DNA of 64,000 nt, from assembly GCF_964275005.1 (NCBI RefSeq), contig NC_092694.1, forward strand, positions 30,708,359-30,772,358. Direction: 5' to 3'. The position numbers and the translations under genes were made by a program. Each line of letters starts with the position of its first letter. Position 1 is the stretch's first letter. Below the pieces are notes generated by a model. The model was not told the origin of the DNA and did not search any database. It saw nothing but the letters and a program-made list of their open reading frames with translations. Below, in pieces: positions 49,359 to 60,623 of the stretch. This stretch comes from Diadema setosum (lineage: Eukaryota > Echinodermata > Echinoidea > Diadematoida > Diadematidae).

Positions 49359-52300
49359 TATAGATATTTACATTATTATTATTTACATTATTCAGTTACT
49401 GAATGAGGTATAAGTTTACAGCCTATGATAATTAAGGTATCAGTCTTATTCATTGTTAAAACATTGAGCCATTAAGTTTATGTATAATCCTAGTCAAACC
49501 AGAGCATGAATCCATCTACACATATAACATCAAAGGCTGAGTTGTAAAATTTCTATTTTCAAAGCGTGCTTTTCCACTATGCTCATTATCTGCATTATCA
49601 AAGTTAAGATAACGACGCCAGTCGTTTTACTATTTGCATGTTATTATATCCGACATAATTTCCTTTAACGCAAAGATAAACATAAAATAAAAGCAACTCC
49701 TTTGTAGTAGTCTTTTTTTCAGGGTCTCCATGCTGGATTGTACTAATCATAAGTAAATAAACAAACAACCAAAACCGAGCGCGTCAGAGTGATCTTACGA
49801 CCCGGAGAAAACTTAAACCACACACCACCCATCCTATTGAATACAGTATTTCAATCACCATAAATAATGTTACGACCATAATCACTCTGAGAATGATCGC
49901 ACAAAAGAAACAATCAACTAATGTTCAGGCGGTTTATTAACAGTGATATTGTGGGTACAGACTCGTAATCGGTTTTTACATCAGTACAATAATGATCAAC
50001 AAAAACAATTATAAATCAGTAATTGAATCACTTACACGCATTACATGCAATATCCCTGGAAATGTCCAGATACGATGTTCGATGCACAAATGAATGATCC
50101 GCGATGCACCGATGAATGATACCTCCGACGTAAATCCAGAGGCGCAGGTTACAATACTCCACGGTATAGATCCAGAGCAGAGATGTCGGGTACTCTGCCT
50201 ACTGCAGAATTTCTCCGGCTTTTATATCCATTCACCCTTTTCTAATACATTCTGTAATTTTCTCCAACCTGGGGCCACACACTTGAACATACTAGCATTA
50301 GTAGCAAGTCTAAGTTCCAGGAATCCTGGATGACTCACTGCCTAACTATGTCCATATCATCATTGCCCAAAAAAAAAAAACCTACCAATCACATTGGGTT
50401 ACAGGGACAGTGCCTCACTCAGCCAAATATGTTAGCACTTCCTAGAACATTCTGGAATGGGTGAAATCATTCGAGATTGAGTGAGCTATAAATTCTCCAC
50501 TGATCTAGTCAGCCTGTATGTACTATATCTATATCATATAGAATGTTCTCCATTAATCTGGTCAACCTGTGTACATACTCATCAAAACAACCATGCATAG
50601 ACATGTACATAACTACTAGTGTGTACATTTGTGACAATAATGACAGTAAGTCACTTCGAGTGGTGCTCGGCTGAGTGGGTGTGATACTTATCAAACGCTG
50701 GGAATCCATTACTTCACTCAAGGTACGTTAAAGAATATTATTTTAACTCATATCATACGTATTTACATTGGGAGTGAGTATGTGTATTTTTCTCTAATCT
50801 TATTTAACATCTGGGTCTTTTATTCATTGGTCTTGACTCTCCCTGGTGGCTTGACCAGAAAATTGTTCTCCTTTTGCAATCACTACACAATCAGCATGAG
50901 GGCGTTTGACAAAGACAACTGCCTAAGTGTTTTAGTCACGAAAGTTGCCTTTATCATTAATTAGGGACATTTCTTGGGTAAAAATCTTGGTATATAAACC
51001 TTGGTATTATCATTATCTCTTGTTTTCCCCCTTCAGATGTCATTTATTGCTGTGAGACAGACAGGAAATCCAGATATAGGAAGTGACGACATCATCATGG
51101 AAAGACAGTATCATGTTACCACATCATGTAAGTCTTGGTTGGTCCCTTCTTTGTTGACATACCGTTCAATGGTAAAAAGGTACTTTGGTTTATTTCATGA
51201 TCTTTGTATATATGAATGCATTCACATTTTTGTGTATGTGTATGTGTACCTGCATTTGCATCTACCCTCAACCCCGACCACACCCTTTCCCATCACCCGA
51301 ACACTTTCTCCACCTCTAAAGCTATCATGACTTCTTTCATATCACGCACATTCCTTGATACTTCAGCTGAAAGCAATACAGAACACCATAAATCTTCAGG
51401 CGGAATATCATCTTTCGTTTCCATGACGACGCCCTTGATGACGAGGAATGCGTCGCTCGTGGTTGGGAATTCCGCGATGCAAGGTAGTAGACAACCACGT
51501 AAACTTGACCTTAACGTTAAGATGAAATGAAGTTTCAGTTGATAATTTCAAATGATAGTTTAAATTGAAATAGATTTCATGTGACGAAGAAACAGTTTCG
51601 AGTCTAATCAGTGATGAATTGGAAACAAAAAGTTTGCACTAGAAAAAATGGTAATTCTTTCTAACTTGATTCTTTTCATGCAAAAATTGAATGAGTAACC
51701 ATGAAAACTCTTTGGATGGAACGTAAATCCACCTCTATATTAAAAGAAAGAGATTATCAAAGGCTGATGCTGATGGTAATAAAATAGCTGCACCATGACC
51801 AACGATATGACAGCAAGATATAACCATTTACAGTATAGCCTAATCATGTTTCTTTTGAAATGATGGTGACAGTTAACGGAAAGTTCGATTTTACATACGC
51901 TGTACAATCAACCAACAACTCAATATTCAAATCAATATTCAGATGGTCCTAGTTGCCCTGTTATCGTGGCTGTGGTGATCATCGTTGAAGTGATGGCTGT
52001 CGTTGCCATGGTAGCAATTGTTGTCCTGTTTCACCGACATCGCAAGAGGTAAGCTTCATCATGAGATGCTCTGCCGAATTCAGCGGGAAGGGTAGTTAAT
52101 GCCAAATCGCTCCACAAACAAACATAAGCAGTGGCCCGAGACCGCTTAGAATTGATGCCGTCCCGCCAAACTTCCAAAAAGGTTGACTTTCGGAAGAACG
52201 ATCGTACAACGAAGATTCGAAATTGACTTTGATGTTTCATTTCATTTCGATCCGCTGTATTCATTACCGCCAAAATTTCAAATCTAAAGACTTTCGTGGC

Positions 52301-52806
52301 CCGAATGGGCCTTCGGAGAGGAAAAAAAAAAGTTAGAGTGAAATCATGCATTATTATATGATTTCATATATCAAATATACCTATTTGTCCTCTATCATAT
52401 ATGTCATATCACTAGATCCCAGCAGCATGGCCAAGGAAAGGTTGATACAATCAATGGGGGAGATGGACCAACGGACACTGATGACTACTACGAAATTGTC
52501 CCACAACCGGACAAGCCTGGCGTCAAGGCTCATGCGAAGACGCCTGGGAACGATGTAATATCGAAGATTGCACGATACCATGGCAAAGAGGATGAATCTG
52601 CCACTGTATATCCTCTGTATCAGAATTTGCAAGCACAGCAGGCGATGGGAGACAACCCTTCGATGGACGAGTTCCTTGATGACGATTATGATGACGTATG
52701 TCGGAGGGGAACGTCAATGGGAAACGAATATCATGATATGGAACGCCCCCTCAACATGGCGACGACCATTCATTGTATGTTGAAACAGGTGACTATTATT
52801 CGATAG
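47346..52806 (+). CDS. Gene 4: MAM-like TM receptor with multi-tyrosine tail, complete (361 aa)
   Basis: Exons 47346-47394, 47788-47880, 48960-49198, 51037-51127, 51367-51483, 51943-52048 and 52416-52806 join in one frame (1086 nt) with AG/GT at every junction. Signal peptide about 1-16. MAM-like domain about 17-155, with CDFESSTCGMIDDEGDGCW, then LNVTSHC and MSFIAVRQTGNPDIGSDDI. Stalk about 158-196. Membrane span about 203-226 with Glu at 212, then HRHRK. The tail of about 130 residues carries YEIV (257), YQNL (300, a YxN Grb2-type site), YDDV (323) and YHDM (337, a YxxM PI3K-type site). By known motif rules these would be SH2-docking sites if phosphorylated. A one-base deletion relative to gene 2 near codon 341 changes the last 20 residues; in the other frame a further YSIV motif is readable. 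Likely a signalling receptor; the ligand is unknown. Confidence 0.8.
49868..50636. mobile_element. Solo-LTR-like insertion in gene 4 intron 3
   Basis: A 769-bp segment begins TGTTACGACC and ends TTTGTGACA, i.e. TG...CA ends. It is flanked by ATAA on both sides (49864-49867, 50637-50640). Gene 2's matching intron reads CATAAATAATGACAG with no insert. No coding region. It fits a solo LTR of an LTR retrotransposon that inserted after genes 2 and 4 separated. The family is not assigned. Confidence 0.65.
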
Positions 52807-52925
52807 TGATGTCTGACGTTGGTGGCTTGGAAAACAGTGCTCCAACCGGGTATCGATCACTGTTTATCAGTATTATGTGCGGAGAGAACTAGCTTGACTC
52901 TGTGATCATTGTTGATTAGCACAAA

Positions 52926-53136
52926 TCGTCGTGCGCATGGCAGATTGTCGTTATCGCGCTTCCATGCGCATGGCAGATTGTTGTTAGAGCACTTCCGTGC
53001 GCATGGCAGAATGTTGTTAACCCTACGCGCACTCCCACACCCTAACGACAATCTGCCATGCGCACTCCCACGCTGTAACGACAATCTGCCAGGCGCAGGG
53101 AAGCGCGCTAACGACAATCTGCCATGCGCACGACGA
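52926..53136. mobile_element. 211-bp foldback element with AACGACAATCTGCCATGCGCA repeats
   Basis: The arms are inverted repeats of about 37 bp starting TCGTCGTGCGCATGGCAGAT. The left half holds three direct copies of GCGCATGGCAGATTGT-type words. The right half holds three copies in the opposite orientation. Spacing is about 35-40 bp. It lies about 120 bp after the gene 4 stop codon. It is built like the larger element at 58796-60883. Confidence 0.7.
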
Positions 53137-55560
53137 AATGATAATTTTCATCCCGAAATGTACTTCACATTCCCCATATATTATCGTAAATATTATGTGA
53201 CTTCTTCGCCAAATTCCAAGAAGAAAAAGCGAGATGTCGGGGAGGGAGAGATAAAATATTTGAGACTGTTTAAACGTTTACAGAAAGCACGTTGTACCAT
53301 TACGCATTCATTAAATCATGCTTATAGACTTTTTTTCATGATCATACCAATTTGGATATTGCAAATGATATGTTTTTCAGCTTCCAGGTTTTCTCCAATT
53401 TTTTTTTTCAACCTGAATAGTGATATCCGGCGTAATCACAATGCTAGAAAAACTGCTAGTTGTCAATATCCTAAAATTAGTAAAAATTTATATTAACGAA
53501 AATTCATTATTTTTCTACCGTGTCCACGGTCCTCAGATTTAGTTTACTTCCAAGAACAAAATCATGTTTAGGTCACTGAATATTTCTGAACACGAATAAA
53601 AAAAACTGTAAGCATTTTGTTCGTTATCTTCATAAATTTAGAAGAATTAAGGTTATTTCAAAGTACCAAGTTTGTATATATGCATGCATGTATATGTATC
53701 TATGTATAATTATTTTCTATTCTTGTGTCCCAGTTTGGTAGGGTGTTTTATGTTGTATTTTGTCTATGCACTATCTATCCACTCTATTTTTTTTTAATCA
53801 TCAACACCTTTTTGTATATTGTGTTGTATTTAATAGTGTTTGAAAATAATGAGTGTTGGATTAATTTGAGTTTGAAGTTGATTAAAATCTATTTTATAGA
53901 AGACTTGATTTTACATTTTCTCGCCATGAAGTTCATGCTATGTAGAAATTCTTTGAGTATTTTACATCATTATCACACCCACAGATGTATATCATCATGC
54001 AAGTATTTGGACTATCAGCTTCTATTGCCATTGATATCCAAGTTTCTTTCAAAATGATGTTTCTTAGCGAAAGATTGCTTTCAATCTTGAAGTCTAAAGT
54101 CAAATAAATTACTTTAGTGACTGGTAATGATTTTCCCAAACTCCTTTCACATTTAATGTAAAATTGTGTAGCCAAAGAGTAATATGGATTGATAGAAATT
54201 CGTTTAAGAACACAGGAAAACACCTCTAGCCAGGAGTAATAAAGTTTCATAATGATAAAATAGTGCTGTGTCTATAAATAGTAACATTACAATTGGTCAT
54301 TGATATCCATTTCAATGCCTACAACGTATATCAAAGAACAAATCAATGTCTTGTGATTTATAACAATTTTCCAGCAAGCCAATACATTTGCACAGTAGAA
54401 TTTTGTTTTAAACAAAATAATTTATACAAAATTTACAAATTGTTGCCATCAGCATAGATTCATTATGTAAATTACAGGGCAGAATTACATCATTTTTTTT
54501 TAATTAGATTTCACTACCCTGGTCACATGAGAGATTTTCTCTTAACAATAATCTTTATTCGTAGCTGAAAAACGAAACGCACGTCACAGTACATAATACA
54601 TGATTAATGAAAATTAGATACGAAAGGACCTACACCAGAATATCTCGAGTCAGAGGTAATAGTCCTAGTGGTACAACTTTTTGTATGTCAATTTGCATAT
54701 AACTCTGCATATCTTAATCTAATATATTTAAGTTATTCAGATAACATGCATAAGACAGGCTGGCCTTGATTACTCTAATCTGAACATGGCATTGCCAGAT
54801 TGCAGCCAGAGAAAACAAATCTCAAGTATGCTGCATGATATGCCGCATGTTCAACAACTACAAATTCGCGTAGTGTGTCAATGATTTGCATATAAAATTT
54901 TCATGAGGAATATCGTGTGCGAAATATGCGCTCTCCCCATTTTCTGTCATGGAGGGGAATTTCACTGCAAGCTTGTATCATGGAGAAAAGTTTTGGAGTG
55001 AAGGTCTTTGTATGTTAGATATTATCATTGACACATGCAGAAGTCGCTAACAATGTTATGAGCCCATATTAAACCATCACCACTTCCGTAAGTCGTATGA
55101 TCTTGGATGTCAATTGATGTTTAGATTTTCTTTCATCAAATAAATTTCTGTTTCGATCACTTGCAGGCATCACAAAAGCCTAACAAACCAACACCCCATG
55201 GGAGGGAGGGAGAGAGAGAGAGAAAGAGAAAATGAACTTTCAGGAAGTAGAAAGTATATCATTCTTGTTATTGTGCCTTAGCATAATACTTGCCCCCCCC
55301 CCCCCCCAAAAAAAAAAAAAAATTAAGAGTGAAGAATACTTCTTCACTCTCCTTTTTTCTAAGGTCTTCTTTCGCCAACATTAGTTCTTTTATGGACTTT
55401 TATACTCAAATCGTTACCTCTCTCTCTCTCTCTCTCTCATTTATACATCATTATGCAAACTTTCAAATAGTAGCACATAAGAATACATCATATTGTATGT
55501 AGGAACAATATACACACAGAATATGATATGTCTTATACATACCTACATTTAGGACCTGAA
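53137..55560. other. 3' region of gene 4, no gene recognised
   Basis: Paralogous to 29600-30700 and more weakly to 9900-12100 and 43000-45150. Contains CT runs (55207-55230, 55420-55438) and a poly-C/poly-A junction at 55293-55321. No gene. Confidence 0.5.
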
Positions 55561-55750
55561 TTCAGGGTGCTCATCACAAGTTCGACACCCACGAATTATG
55601 CAGCCCTTGAGAAATACAGCCCATGAGCTCGACACCAGGCAAATAAGGCATATGAGTCCGACAGCAGGCAAACAAGGCCCATGAATCTGACACTAAGCCA
55701 AATAGGCCCATGAGTCCGACAATAGGCAAACGATGTCCTCGAGTTCTACA
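55560..55750. repeat. GGCCCATGAGTCCGACA minisatellite downstream of gene 4
   Basis: At least five degenerate units of GGCCCATGAGTCCGACAYTAGGCAAA-type words in one orientation. Same family as the arrays upstream of genes 1, 2 and 4. Confidence 0.6.
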
Positions 55751-56433
55751 CTTATTACATCACAGGGCCTTAAATGTACACAAAGAACTTGTAGGTTTAG
55801 CAATTGATGATAAGTCATTATGGAAAATTATAAGAAAATTCAGGTAAACTTTTATCTATTACAAAAAAGGTTTAGCCTGTAATCTGTAACACTGATTTTA
55901 ATTCACACACCAATCCTAATTTGTTTAATGAACATAACATTCTTAAAATTCGGGTGTACATGATTTTTATTTATGACAACATATGCACAAATGTAGTTTC
56001 AATAATCTTCCAGTGAAATTATCTGAATTGTTTAACGAAAACAGTTCTGTTCAAAACAACTCAGTGAGACAGACTAATTCATTGTATCTACTTTTAGATT
56101 TTCATATTCACCGGGCCTATACAAAACTCTAGAATTCATAGGAGCCAAGCTTTTTGGGGGATCTGTCAGGGATAGATTACTTCAAGTATTTTTTTCTTGA
56201 TATCTATCGATCTCAGCACCATTGTTACAATCAAGAGCAGTGGGGTCTCTCTCTTTAAATATCCCGGCAAGATGGGACATATTTTCACTTTTATTCTATG
56301 TTATATAACCTTGCCCAAATAGTTTGATAAGGGCAACAAAATAAGATAAAAAATACAGACCCCAATGTAAGAAAATATTCCAAAGTGTACAAATTCTTTT
56401 CATTTTAGTCAACATATTGTCATAGTCAAGACG

Positions 56434-56486
<53 letters not shown>

Positions 56487-56491
56487 TGTGT
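56434..56491. repeat. (CT)n(GT)n compound microsatellite
   Basis: A CT run passes directly into a GT run. Confidence 0.9.
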
Positions 56492-56889
56492 GTTTGCATT
56501 TCATTGCGTTCAACACAGGGCTTATTTCGCAGGCCTAGTTTGTTTTAAAGTCCCTGGACTCGCCTGCAATTTATGCAAAGCAAAAAATACTCGATTCTTC
56601 AAATCAGATGTACACAAACGGAATGGTATCGTTGTCAGAAAATTAGTTGGTATCTTACGTGATCATTAAGATGATCGTCTGATATCATCGATACGTATAA
56701 AACGAGATCCCTTAACTCTATCCTTTGTTGTTAGGGAAATGAGAGCAAACAATACCAAGAGTTCTCCGAGAGAAGAGACCTTCGCCAAGCATCCGTGATT
56801 AAAATATTGACATTTCGTAGGCAGTATCTTCAAAAGAATAAAAACAGAGGTATAGTGACATCTATACACACAAAAAGATCTGACCATCC

Positions 56890-57425
56890 ATTTGTTATGT
56901 TACTGGGAGATAAAGGTCATTTCATGTCCTTTATAACCTTATTAGCTTTGTTCTTTGACCTCATATGACCCCGAATTTCATTGTTTCCTTCTCACCCTAA
57001 ACACATCCTGCAAATTTGGTGAAAATCCGATCATCCGTTCTTGAATTATTGGAAGATTAAGTTTATTTATGTCATCTATGACCTATGAGCTATAACCTCT
57101 CGATCCCTAAATTACATAATTTCTCACTTTCTTACTTCGCTCTATAAAGACACCCTATAGGGGATCATTCTTGAATTATTGTGAGATTAAGATTACGGTA
57201 CATCCTTTACGATCATATGACCTTTGACTTTATGATCCCCAGATTCAATCGTTTCTTTCCCTCCTCATTATGAATACAACTTGCCAGTGTGGTGAAAATT
57301 CATACAGTGTTCTCAAGTTATCTTGAAAAATAAAGACAGACTAATAGACAGACAAACAGATATACCGAACCGAAAACATAACCTCCGCCGACTGTAGTTT
57401 TTACCTACACTGCATGGTGGAGGTA
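56890..57425. repeat. Dispersed repeat ending GACAGAC...CCTCCGCC...GGTGGAGGTAAT
   Basis: Contains diverged tandem blocks with TTTGGTGAAAATCCGATCAT, TTCTTGAATTATTG and CATATGACC (about 150 bp period, three blocks). Then GACAGACAAACAGATATACC and an imperfect hairpin, ACCTCCGCC to GGTGGAGGT. From memory, this layout is a common dispersed repeat of marine invertebrates. No coding region. Confidence 0.5.
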
Positions 57426-57869
57426 ATTGTCATCAGTATAAATGTATTTCACATTTCATTTTCTTTTTCTACTTCCGTGTTCTTCATGTGGTCGTAAATG
57501 GCAGATGTCACGGATAGAACGCTAAGGAAGGACATCATCATTTGTTTCTATAAAAAACAAACAAACACATAATAAGACTTAAAACAGAGCATGCAGGGGA
57601 CTTGTTCCTAGTGTCCTTTCTTCACTTACTTCATTTCTCGTCTGATGCTAAGGTTTAGATGATTTTCCTTTTGTATTTGTTGATAATTCACACCGGATTT
57701 GCAGCTATATGGTAGCAGTAAACAATACGTTCCAGCTCTTCAAATTCTGCATATTATTCAGGCAGGTTCATGGAACAGATTTTGGAATGCATAGGTATAA
57801 CAAACTGTTTTTGTCCACAAAATCGTTTCTATGGCACAGCTAAAACCTCATTTTCAGACGATTAAATTC

Positions 57870-58199
57870 AAAGTTCATTCGATCCCTCAGTCGAGCTCAT
57901 TGTTAAGTCTGCTTCTACCCCTCTATGGTGAAACTCTCCTTACGGGCCTGATGTTTGTAGTTCAAGTTCGACAAACTCACTGTGGGAACGTGCGTAAGAT
58001 GAACTGCAATTTTTCCATTCACTTACTTCCTTCTTTCTCTCTTTGGTAGGATGTTAGCTTTCAATGTTATTCATGGTTTCCACTTAATATTTCCTACTTG
58101 AACAAAGTGGTTGCATGGCCCAAACTCTCAGAGTGGACGAACTCTTGTAGCTGCAGCAAACTACACACTTGTTTAGACAACAGATGTTTAGTGGAAATA
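57870..58199 (+). promoter_or_regulatory. Conserved upstream region of gene 5
   Basis: Matches 865-1178 before gene 1: GTGAAACTCTC, CTTCCTTCTTTCTCT, AATATTTCCTACTTGAA and GCAGCAAACTACAC. The TATA-like word of genes 1, 2 and 4 is not preserved. Confidence 0.4.
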
Positions 58200-59086
58200 A
58201 TGGACGTGTGGTTTGTCATCTTGACGCTGGCCCTCTTACACCATGCTACAGCAAATGGAGAAGGTTGCCTTTCGCATGGTATACTTCTCCACGTGCAGTA
58301 GGGGCCAATTGCGCATGATGTTTACTGTATATTTAACGGAGAAGTCACTGTATCAGTAGTCAAACGCCACTACTGGCTATATACTGCGATCACTCAGTAT
58401 GAGAATGATGTAGAACCATCAAATGAAATGATGCAGTGCTGCAAACAAGATTCTGTACAAACTTACAACTAGTGACATGATTATGTCTGTGCAGGATGTA
58501 TTAAAAAAAAGTTGCACAGTCTCAATATCCTGCCAAAGATATGTAAATATAAAGCTAAATCAAGATATAATATAAAATGTTCGTCACTATTCGTAAGTAT
58601 TAAAGTGAAAACGATTTAGCTATTCCGAAGGCTCGTAAATCCGAATATGGTATATCTGAATATCGTTCGTGATTCCAAGGATTCGTCATTAGTACACATA
58701 CACCTTCTTTTCATCTTTGAACTAATGAATATCTTCTTAAATCACTAAAACTTTTTTTTTTATCTTTTTCTGTTTAACGATCTTATGATTAACGATTGTT
58801 GCGACACGGATTGTCGCCCCTACACGGATTGTCGCCCCCGGTTCGGGGCGACAATCCGTGACGGAGTTGGCGGCACGCATTGTCGCCCCCGTCACGGATT
58901 GTCACCTGGCGACAATCCGTGACGCTTGTGCAGTTCCCAGTTTTTGACCTCGAAGGCGACAATCCGTGATGGCAAAAAATTTGTTGCGACACGGATTGTC
59001 GCCCCGTCACGGATTGTCGCCCCAGGCTCGGGGTGGTTCCTCCGGTGTTAAGCTTTGGTGGGATGGGTATGACTGGTAAGTTATGC

Positions 59087-59126
<40 letters not shown>

Positions 59127-59203
59127 TGTGAGCTGCATGATATGTGATATGTATGATTTGTAGGTGCGCACAATAAGTGACTTGTGCATGGGTTTCCGTA
59201 TTG

Positions 59204-59264
<61 letters not shown>

Positions 59265-60592
59265 GAGTATAATAATACAATATGTAGAAACTGTGCATGT
59301 GTGGTGGTTGTATAGTGGTAGTGTTTGTTTGTCTGTGTGAATACGTGTGCCTGTATGCTTACGTGTGTATGTGGTATAATAGTGGCGTTTATATGTGTAT
59401 ATCAAAGGGTATGCGATGGTGCGTGTTTGTGGGCGCAGTTTTGTGCCTGCATGAGTATCTGAGGGGTTTGGTGTTCATGGGCTACGTAGGCCCTACGTGT
59501 GTGTGTTGTGTGTGAGCGTTCGTGTGTCTACGTAAGGCCCCAGTCACATAATGCTCTGCGTCCGGCGTTACGTCCAAATACGTCTTCTTCTTTTTTTTTT
59601 TCTGCGGACACCCGGGGATCTCTTGCTGTCACCAGAGCATTTTTAAAAAAACATACGGGAAAAAATATGCGGGGCGATACGGAGAGATAGATAACTCGAT
59701 TATAGACCAACCCTACTAATAATTTCTTCACGAGAAAGTTTTCACATGTAGGACCCTACCAAACCTATACATTCCTTGAATATATTGGTTTGGATCATGT
59801 AGCACCTTCTTACATACAAGGGCATATACATAAAAAAAACACACAAATACATTACACAAATCTAGAATGAAATCAGTCATACAAAAACCCGACCACCACC
59901 CGCTCCCCAACCGAAACAAACCTAGGGCCTACATATATCCTAAATATCAAATCTATACCAACATCTGTCATACCATTAACTATCCTTCTTCAAATCCAAT
60001 CCCCAACCCACCAACCCATGATTAAACAAAACCTAAATCATCCCACAACCACATTCACCAACCCAAATACATACACACACACACACACACACACACACGA
60101 AGGTTCGTTATTCCGAAGTTTCGTTTTTTTTTTGTTTTTTTTTTTCCGAAGCTTCATTTATCCGAAACACACAATTCCCTATACCTAGATGTTCGTTGAT
60201 CCAAAAATGAAATTCGAAATAACGAACCTTTGGAATAAAGAGCCTTCGGACGAATGAGCCTTCACAAATAACAAACTTTTGCAATAACGAAATGTAACCC
60301 CCTTCCCACATACACACGCACACCCGAACCGATACCACATTCCTTCCTGATGAAACGACTTCCCAATGTTGATAAATAAGACATAATGGACCGTATGCAG
60401 AAAAGCAGCATCCGCCCGCACGCAAGCTCGGCTCCGAATTCATATACAAATCCGCCAAACTCATCACATTCAAAGCTGCTGATAAAATCAATATCAACGT
60501 TTATGCCAGCAACAGCTTACTAGGTATCCCTCCCCACGCGCAGCTGAAAAACACATACGCAAAAAACTGACATAATAAACACATTCTTCCAT

Positions 60593-60623
<31 letters not shown>

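Noticed and set aside
52909-53496. 195-codon plus-strand frame after gene 4
   Set aside because: It reads through the foldback element, giving repeated AHGRL-like words; an artefact.
58796-59030. CRISPR-like repeats
   Set aside because: The repeats are in both orientations with no regular spacers and the genome is eukaryotic.
58789-59405. Long minus-strand open frames rich in His/Thr
   Set aside because: They translate (TG)n microsatellites and foldback repeats; no domain.
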